The notes under the pieces: generated by a model
Database searches by the model: none
The model's input: only the letters and a program-made list of their open reading frames with translations
Told to the model about the DNA's origin: nothing
In this document: positions 57,741 through 64,000 of the stretch, piece by piece
How the letters are laid out: every line of letters begins with the position of its first letter
Numbering within the stretch: position 1 is the first letter of the stretch
Assembly: GCF_006874465.1 (NCBI RefSeq)
Contig: NZ_VIRL01000004.1
Coordinates: 186,001-250,000 of the forward strand
Reading direction: 5' to 3'
From: Microbispora bryophytorum
Lineage (GTDB): Bacteria; Actinomycetota; Actinomycetes; Streptosporangiales; Streptosporangiaceae
Length of the DNA: 64,000 bases
Program-made: the position numbers and the translations under genes

Positions 57741-58469
57741 TCACGTCGCACGCCGCGCGACGAACACGAACTCACGACCCGGGCGATCGGGGGCGTCCCG
57801 CACCTCCAGTACGCGATAGCCGTTCGCGACCAGGCTCGTCTCCACCTCGTCACGGTCGCGGAACCGCAGGGTCGAGTCCGAGGTGACGACCGCGCCGTCC
57901 GCCAGGAACGTGTAGGTGTAGCGGAAGGACACCAGCGGCAGGCTCACATCGGTGACCTCGCGGCGCTGCTCCACGAGCCCGGCCTCCGGGAGGTCGAGGA
58001 CGACCGGACCGGTGTCCGAAGCCCACTCCTGCCACGCCCGGCGTTCGGGACGCCTGGTCTCGAAGACGAGATGACCCTGCGGGCGGAGCGCGCCGCGGAT
58101 GCCCCGCAGAGTCCGCGTCCAGTCGTCGTCGGTGAGAAAGACCTGCGCCACGTTCCCCGTCATCACGGCGAGGTCGGCGCCGAACGCCGGCACTCCGGTG
58201 GCATCGCCGTGGATCCAGGTGATCCTTCCGGTCCGATCCTTCGATCCGGCGATCTGCAGCGACGCCTCGGCGGGATCGACGCCCATGACCGTGCGTCCGC
58301 TGTCCGCCAGCAGAATCGCCAGGCACCCCGTTCCGCAGCCGACGTCGAGCACGCGGTCGGCGCCCAGCTCGTCGGCGATGGCGAGATAGGCGTCCAGGTC
58401 GGCGCGGTCACCGTCGAAGGCGTCGTAGACGGCGGCCAGGCGAGGATGGTCGAAGATCGGGTCAGGCAC
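57741..58469 (-). CDS. Class I SAM-dependent methyltransferase
   Basis: 242 aa. Motif I is VLDVGCGTGCLAILLADSG (about 40-58), with VMGVDPAEASLQIA and GDATGVPAFGADLAVMTGNVAQVFL following. The N-terminus FDHPRLAAVYDAFDGDRADLDAYLAIADELGA is typical of actinomycete methyltransferase_25-like proteins. The substrate is unknown. It is convergent with the LacI operon and follows the LuxR-type regulator gene on the same strand by 64 bp. Confidence 0.9.
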   Translation of the reverse strand: MPDPIFDHPRLAAVYDAFDGDRADLDAYLAIADELGADRVLDVGCGTGCLAILLADSGRTVMGVDPAEASLQIAGSKDRTGRITWIHGDATGVPAFGADLAVMTGNVAQVFLTDDDWTRTLRGIRGALRPQGHLVFETRRPERRAWQEWASDTGPVVLDLPEAGLVEQRREVTDVSLPLVSFRYTYTFLADGAVVTSDSTLRFRDRDEVETSLVANGYRVLEVRDAPDRPGREFVFVARRAT

Positions 58470-58533
58470 CTGGCGACCCTATCCACCCCTTCGGCCGGCG
58501 GCAGCGTCATGCTGGTGGGGAGCCGACAGCCGG

Positions 58534-61400
58534 CTACGACTCCCGGTCGGGGCGCTCTTCGGCGAAGATGCGGGCGAGTTCGGCCCGGGACGCGATGTCG
58601 AGCTTGGCGAAGATCCGGCGCAGATGGGTCGAGACCGTGTGCGGAGACAGGAACATCTGCGCGGCGGCCCGGCGATTGGTCAGTCCTCGGGCGATCAGCT
58701 CCGCCACCGCGCGTTCCGTGTCGGTGAGGCTGTCCCAGCCGAATTCCTGCTGGTGTGACTGGGCCCAGTGCCGGCGCCGGACGCCCAGTGCGCGCAGGCG
58801 CGCCCGCGCGCGGGCCGCGTCCCTGAGGGCGCCGATCTGCTGGTAGCCGTCGTGCGCCTGGTCGAGGCTGCTGATGGCCCGCTCGCGGTCGGCGCAGGCG
58901 CCGGACGTCGTGAGCAGGACCCCGAGGTCCTCGGCGGCCGAGGCGCGCTCCCACAGTTGCGGGTGGTTGGCGGCGGCGAAGGCGAGGTCGCCGGGGTCGG
59001 CGTGGAGAAGGCCGCGAGCGTGCGCGGCGGCGGCGGCGAAGATGGGGTAGGCGGGGTTTCTCCGTGCGAGGTGGCCGACCGTGTCGACGGTGGTCTGCGC
59101 GTACGCCCGGTTTCCCGAGGCCAGCGCGAGCCGGGTCATCCAGGCCGCCGCGAGGGGCGCCGTGACGAGCATCCATTGCTGTTTCTCCGCGTCGGTGTAG
59201 GTGGGGCCGAGGATGTCCATCGCCCGTTCGCGATCGCCCTGGGCCTCGGCGACGACGGCCTCCACCCACTCGCACGCCGATCCGAAGAGCATTCCGGCGG
59301 CGCCGGGCTCGCGCGCGTACCTCCTGATGTTCCGGCCCGCGGCGTTCATGTCGCCGCGCCGCACGGCGATGTACGCGAGTATCGACAACCCCACGCGGAT
59401 GAACCCGTGCGTGCCCATGTCGTCCGCGATCCTCATTCCGGCCTCGGCCTCGGCGGCGGCGTCGTCGAGCCGGGCGGCGGCCAGTTTCACGCGGGCGCGG
59501 AAGAGCGCGGGCTGCGCGGCCAGCACGGTGACGCCGAGGGACTCGATCTCCTCCTCGGCCGCCCGGATGGCCAGGTCGGCCGCGTCGAACTGACACAGGC
59601 ACCGGTGAAGATGACCCAGCAGCAGCCATGCGTACGGCCGCTGGACGGCCTCGACGGTGCCGCTGTTCCCGATCCGCATGGCCTCGTGCAGATGCGTGAA
59701 CGAGTCGTCGAACCGTCCGTCGATCATGGCGCACCGGGAGAGCATCAGCAGGGCGCCCATCACGGCCGTGTCGGAATGCCCGTCGCGATCGGCGAGGACG
59801 GCCTCCGCTCGCCGTCGTCCCTCCCTCAGGTCGTTCAGGGAGATGAGCCCCCAGAACACCGTCCATTCGGCGACGTCGCGAAGGTCGCGGGAGACGTCCT
59901 CCCGGCTGAGCAGGCTTTCGGCCTGGGACACGGCGTCGGCCGGCCGGCCGCTCAGAAGCAGGATGTACGCCAGCGCGCAGCGCAGGCGATGCGCCACCAC
60001 GGGGGGAGCCCTGCTGAGCGCGGGACGAGCGAGATCGGCGGCCTCGCACAGCCGCCCGACGGCCGTCAGGGCGTCCACCGCGATGGCGGCCCGACCCACC
60101 CAGTCGGGATCGGCGGCGTCGGTCAGCTCCAGCGCCCGGACGGCGAGATCGGCGGCGGTCTGCGGCGAGGACCGCAGCACCTCCCGCGCCGCCCGGTCCA
60201 GCGCGCGCAGGGCGCACATGTCACCGTGGCCGGCGCTGTGGATGAGGTGCGCGGCGGCGGGAATGGTCGATCCGCCGCGTTTGAGCAGCATCTCCCCTGC
60301 CTCGCGGTGCAGGGCCCGCCGGACGGCGCTGGACAGGGTCTCCGTCACCGCCTCCCACAGGAGTTCGTGCCGGAAGGCCAGTTCGTGCCCGGCGGATTCG
60401 ACGATGCCCGCCGACATCGCCTCCTCCAGCATGGGCAGCAGATCGCCCGTCGTTTCGCCGAGCATCTCGGCCAGGTCCTTCACCGAGAACGAACGGCCCA
60501 GGACCCCGGCGACCTGGAGCATGTGCCTGGTCGGTCCGGACAGCTCCTCCAGGCGCTCCCGGGTGACCGCCTGAGCCGGCGGCAGCCGCGTCGACACCAA
60601 CGACGCGCGGCCGTCGGCGATCCGGAACCCCCCCTCGTGCTTGAGCTTCTCGATGAGGTCGACGAGCAGGAAGGGGTTGGCATCCGCTATGTCGGCCAGT
60701 GCCAGCACGTCCGGCTCGGGCGCCGCCCCGAGGACGTCGGTGACCACCTCGGCCACCGCCGCACCGTCCAGAGCCTTCAGCCGGATCCGCGTCGCCCCCT
60801 CGCGCTCAGCGTGTTGAACATGCGGTCCAGGCGGAGGGCGTCGCCGCCGCCGGTCGTACGGGCCAGCATCCAGATGAGCGGGGTGGAGGCGAAGTCCACG
60901 GTCAGCGACCGCAGCGCCAGCAGAGTCATGGGGTCGGCCCAGTGCACGTCGTCCAAGGTGAGCAGCACGGGCCCGTGCGCCACCAGCGCCTCCAGCGGTC
61001 CCTGCAGACGCTCGAGCAACAGCAACCGCCGGTCGACCGGACCGGGCACACCGTTGTCGCCGGTGCGGAGAGGACAGCCCGACTCCTCGAGCGCCGAGAT
61101 CAGAGGGGCCAGCGGCATCAGCTGGGCCAGCTCGTCCGCGACGCCGCGGACCACCCGGAACCCCCACCTGGTCGCGGTGGCGGCGGCCACGTCGAGCATG
61201 CGGCTCTTGCCGACGCCCGGCCGGCCCTCGACCAGCACGACCCCGCCCCTGCCCACACGCGCCGCCCGGAGCAGGCCGGCGACGAGTTCCCACTCCCGGG
61301 CGCGGCCGCGCCAACCAGGCCAGGAAGTCTCCCGGGAACCGGGTCCCTCCGCCGCATCCAGGACATTCCGGGATACGTCCCCAATAAATCCATGAGACAC
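58534..61400 (-). pseudogene. LuxR-type large ATPase regulator (LAL), frameshifted
   Basis: About 955 aa if the frame is restored. The N-terminal AAA-type ATPase (Walker A EGRPGVGKS, Walker B VLLTLDDVHWAD) is in one frame and ends MFNTLSARGRR..stop at 60777. The rest (TRIRLKALDGAAVAEVV onward, TPR-like helices, then LuxR HTH LTDTERAVAELIARGLTNRRAAAQMFLSPHTVSTHLRRIFAKLDI) is in another. A single missing G in a G5 run near 60797-60801 explains the break. It is a recent null, an assembly error or a slippery site. The start is uncertain; GTG 61400 (VSHGFIGD) is used. Confidence 0.82.
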
Positions 61401-61709
61401 CCGGCGCACACGGCCCCGCAACAGGCCCGCGCGGTGCGCCCGTCCATCGCCTCGCGATCACGGCGCGACCTGAACCGTTGATCGCAGGCCCGCGAGCAGG
61501 AGCGCAACGCTACACATATGTGCGATACGGCCTGCTTCTCCGCCGTTCAGAATCGTATCCGTCAACTCATTCCTTGATTTTGAGCTGACGTGAAAGGACC
61601 CCACGACTGAGCGGTACCGGGAAACGTGCGCAGCGGACCACGCGCCCACGCCTCCCCGGCCCTCTCAGGAGCCTGGCATCCCTCGAATTCCTATTTCGAA
61701 AGGATGGCG
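61401..61709. other. Divergent gap between LuxR-type regulator and sensor kinase
   Basis: 309 bp with no supported gene. It is less GC-rich near 61500-61580 than its surroundings, suitable for divergent promoters, but I could not name a palindrome or terminator in it. Confidence 0.5.
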
Positions 61710-63548
61710 ATGGTGGACCTGACGGATAAGTTGCTGATACTCCTGTGGCCTCTGTTCGCGCTGCTCACGTCGGTAGCCGCCGCCAAGGGCCTCGCACACG
61801 TGCTGACCGGCAGGTCGTCGAGCGTCACCTGGCACGCACTTCTGACGAGCGACAGGACAGACCGCGCGAAAGCCTCTCGCGTGGAGAGCGGCGAACACGG
61901 ACCCGGGCGGCGGGTCCCCCGCCGCCCCCCGAAAGCCGACCGGCCGCAGCACCGGCCCTTTGTGACCGGCTCCGCCGGCCACGCCTCCGCCGAGCACGCG
62001 CACGCGCACGAGACCTCCGGCCCCGCCGGCGCGTCGTCACCCGGCTCGATGAGGCGTGAGAACGGATACCGGCGTCCGGACCGGCGGCGTCCGGACCGGC
62101 GGCGGCCGGGCCTGCGGGGGGCGGGCCTGCGGGGGGCGGGCCTGTGGGCGCGCCTGGCGCCCCGCTCGATCCGAGGGCAGATGACCCTGCTGGTCACCAT
62201 CATGACCGTCTTCACCCTCCTCCTGGAGGGCGGGGGGATGTACCTTCTGGCGAGAGCCGGGACCGTCGGACGGCGATGGGATCCCTGCGGCACCGCTGTC
62301 ACGGGCGCCGAGAGTCGCCAGCCGGCGCACGGCCATGTGCGACATGCGGTGCAAGAGGGTGCGGTGCGGCAGGGTGCGCAACAGGGCGCGGTGCGACGGG
62401 GCGCCGGCGGCGTCCGCCGGGTCACCGGTCTGCTGGCGGCCGGCCCCGCGGGGTCCTCACCGCCCGCCTCATGGGGAACGCCGCCCCGGACCTTTTCAGG
62501 GGACCTCGAGCCGCGCACGGGCACCCCGCAGCCCACGCCGGCGTGTAGCGCCGTCTTCCCCGCCGGGTCCCGGGTGGTCGTCGAGGCGGGGCAGCCGCTG
62601 CTGGGCCTCACGCCGCCCGGCTCACTCCCGTTGCTGGTGGCGCTGGAGACCGCCGAGCTGATCGCCCTGAACGCCTGGGTCACCTGGAAGGTGAGCAAAC
62701 GGCTGCTCCGCCCCCTGGATGCGGTGGGCGCCGAACTCTCCCGGATCGACTTCGGCCACCTGGCCGCCGGTATCTCGGTGCCGAGGAGGGCGCAGGAGAT
62801 CACCCGGTTGGGCCGTACGATCAACCAGGCTCTGGGGGGCGTGCATAAGGCCAAGGAAGAACTTGAGGAGCTCGCCCGCCGCCAACGGCGGTTCGCGTCG
62901 GACGTCGCCCACGAACTGCGCACTCCCATCGCGGGGCTGAGGGTGCAACTGGAAGCGGCACAGCAGGATCCCGGCGAGGTGCCGCTGCCGGAGCTGCTCG
63001 AGACGTTGCTGGATCAGGTGGACCGGCTTCAGACGATCACCGAGGACATCCTGTCCATCGCTCGCATGCCCCACTGCCCACCCGCCGAGTGGCGGCAGCT
63101 CGACCTCGCGGCCCTGGTCAAGGCCGAGATCGCGCGACGTGCGGATCGGCACCCGGTGCGGCTCCGCATCACCCACGGGGCCACCGTCACCGCCGTACCG
63201 TCCCAGATCAGCCGGCTGCTCGCCAACCTGCTGAACAACGCGCAGCGGCACTCCAGCCGTGTGGTGTGTGTCGAAGTGCAGGCCGAGCCCACCGCGGTCG
63301 AGCTCGCGGTCAGCGACGACGGGCCGGGGATCGCCGAGGCCGACCGCGAGCAGGTGTTCCAACGCTTCACCCGGTTGGACGACGCCCGCCGGCTCGACCG
63401 CCACGGCACCGGACTGGGCCTGGCCATCGCCCGCGACATCGCCCAGGCGCATCAGGGGACCCTCCGCGTCGAAGAAAGCACAGCCGGCGGGGCGCGGTTC
63501 GTCCTGCGGCTGCCCCGAGTCCGGCCGACTGGGACGGGATCGTCATGA
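61710..63548 (+). CDS. Sensor histidine kinase
   Basis: 612 aa from ATG 61710 (AAAGG 6 nt upstream; 61704 possible). Hydrophobic spans near 5-25, 155-180 and 308-330. H-box FASDVAHELRTPIAGL near 396-411, dimerisation helix, N-box SRLLANLLNNAQRHS, G-boxes DDGPGIA and GTGLGLAIA. Between spans, residues about 60-150 and 190-280 are low complexity (RRPDRRRPD, GLRGAGLRGAGL, AVQEGAVRQGAQQGAV), so a folded sensor domain is not evident. It overlaps the next kinase gene by 4 bp; no response regulator is seen upstream. Confidence 0.88.
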   Translation: MVDLTDKLLILLWPLFALLTSVAAAKGLAHVLTGRSSSVTWHALLTSDRTDRAKASRVESGEHGPGRRVPRRPPKADRPQHRPFVTGSAGHASAEHAHAHETSGPAGASSPGSMRRENGYRRPDRRRPDRRRPGLRGAGLRGAGLWARLAPRSIRGQMTLLVTIMTVFTLLLEGGGMYLLARAGTVGRRWDPCGTAVTGAESRQPAHGHVRHAVQEGAVRQGAQQGAVRRGAGGVRRVTGLLAAGPAGSSPPASWGTPPRTFSGDLEPRTGTPQPTPACSAVFPAGSRVVVEAGQPLLGLTPPGSLPLLVALETAELIALNAWVTWKVSKRLLRPLDAVGAELSRIDFGHLAAGISVPRRAQEITRLGRTINQALGGVHKAKEELEELARRQRRFASDVAHELRTPIAGLRVQLEAAQQDPGEVPLPELLETLLDQVDRLQTITEDILSIARMPHCPPAEWRQLDLAALVKAEIARRADRHPVRLRITHGATVTAVPSQISRLLANLLNNAQRHSSRVVCVEVQAEPTAVELAVSDDGPGIAEADREQVFQRFTRLDDARRLDRHGTGLGLAIARDIAQAHQGTLRVEESTAGGARFVLRLPRVRPTGTGSS

Positions 63549-64000
63549 AGCTTGAAAACTGTTCGATCCGCGCCCGGCTGGCGCTGTTCGTCAGCATCGC
63601 GGTCAGCGTCCTCTGTATCGCGTTCTCCATCGTCCTGTTGTTCGCCCTCAACAAGATGGCCACCCAGAACCTCACCAAAGAGGTGACGGCGGTCGGCGAG
63701 TTGACCGCGTACGGCGTCGACCACGGCCAGCTCGTCAATCCGCTGCCGCCGATCCCGCAGAACCTGATCCGCCCCGTCCAGGTGGTCGACCCGCAGGGAC
63801 ATGTGGTCGCCGCGACCAGGGATTTGCAGCACCGGCCGCTCATGGCGCATTTCACGCCGAAAAGCCCCAGGCGGGTGGCGAGCGCCGTGGTCTGCAATTC
63901 CGTCTTTCCATCCAGCGGCTGCCACATCGTCGTCGCGCAACAGGTGTATCGCAACGGCGACTGGACCGTGTACAGCGCCGCACCGACGCTGCCGTTCTTC
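63545..64000 (+). CDS. Second sensor protein, N-terminal part (cut by window edge)
   Basis: 152 codons visible. MKLENCSIRARLALFVSIAVSVLCIAFSIVLLFALNKM is an N-terminal anchor (span about 13-35), followed by an extracytoplasmic domain with two Cys (AVVCNSVFPSSGCHIVVAQQVY) and NGDWTVYSAAPTLPFF, the usual lead-in to a second span and HAMP/kinase domains. ATG overlaps the previous stop (ATGA). Most likely a second histidine kinase; the catalytic part lies outside the window. Confidence 0.75.
   Translation, partial: MKLENCSIRARLALFVSIAVSVLCIAFSIVLLFALNKMATQNLTKEVTAVGELTAYGVDHGQLVNPLPPIPQNLIRPVQVVDPQGHVVAATRDLQHRPLMAHFTPKSPRRVASAVVCNSVFPSSGCHIVVAQQVYRNGDWTVYSAAPTLPFF

Noticed and set aside
58534-61461. 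Reading the LuxR-type regulator as one intact 975-residue frame
   Set aside because: The first 200 residues of that frame are Arg/Gly/Pro junk; the true ATPase domain with Walker A and B is in another frame over the same DNA.

Overview
The window is very GC-rich actinomycete DNA with GTG starts, many 1-4 bp gene overlaps, two DUF574-type SAM methyltransferases, LytS/LytTR and LuxR/TetR/LacI regulators, and secreted plant-polymer enzymes with Pro-Ser linkers and CBM2 modules. This points to the Streptosporangiales (Microbispora, Nonomuraea or Streptosporangium-like). That is an inference from gene content, not a database result. I saw no rRNA, tRNA, CRISPR array or intact insertion sequence.

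Layout. (1) 1-5.3 kb: a cellulase pair on the minus strand, a GH48 exocellulase followed by a GH9 endoglucanase. A CelR-type operator sits in front, and two near-identical hairpins lie between the genes. (2) 5.4-6.8 kb: a holin-family membrane protein and a DUF3618 protein. (3) 7-10 kb: MaoC, acyl-CoA dehydrogenase, HIT protein and haloalkane dehalogenase, tightly packed behind a perfect palindrome. (4) 10.2-12.2 kb: a TetR gene divergent from a membrane-anchored alpha/beta hydrolase, sharing an operator. (5) 12.2-18.5 kb: LytS/LytTR two-component system, then two sodium/solute (acetate-type) symporters, each with a small membrane partner, closed by a strong terminator. (6) 18.7-26.3 kb: TetR, WS/DGAT acyltransferase, two DUF574 methyltransferases, PolX and an esterase lipoprotein. 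(7) 26.4-37.5 kb: a GH10 xylanase, a decayed patch (radical SAM pseudogene, orphan antitoxin, TnpB fragment), an aldo/keto reductase, an HExxH protein, and two paralogous CBM2-bearing PQQ-type sugar dehydrogenases plus a third remnant. (8) 37.6-45.4 kb: GNAT, NADP-glutamate dehydrogenase, MFS pump with a divergent MmyB-type regulator, and small housekeeping genes. (9) 45.5-57.7 kb: a 12-kb same-strand operon of LacI, sugar ABC importer, four ADP-ribosylglycohydrolase paralogues, ribokinase, CoA-transferase and CitE-like lyase. (10) 57.7-64 kb: methyltransferase, a frameshifted LuxR-type ATPase regulator, and two overlapping sensor kinases, the last cut by the window edge.

Two systems stand out. 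First, a lignocellulose set (GH48, GH9, GH10, CBM2-linked sugar dehydrogenases, possibly the esterase) appears to share short GAAANTTTC palindromes upstream, in addition to a CelR box on the cellulase pair. Second, the LacI/ABC/ARH x4/ribokinase operon looks like a pathway that imports a ribosylated compound, cleaves it inside the cell and phosphorylates the released sugar. The four hydrolases differ in their metal-binding motifs, and the substrate cannot be read from sequence. Short GC-rich tandem repeat arrays recur across the window, both between genes and in frame inside genes.
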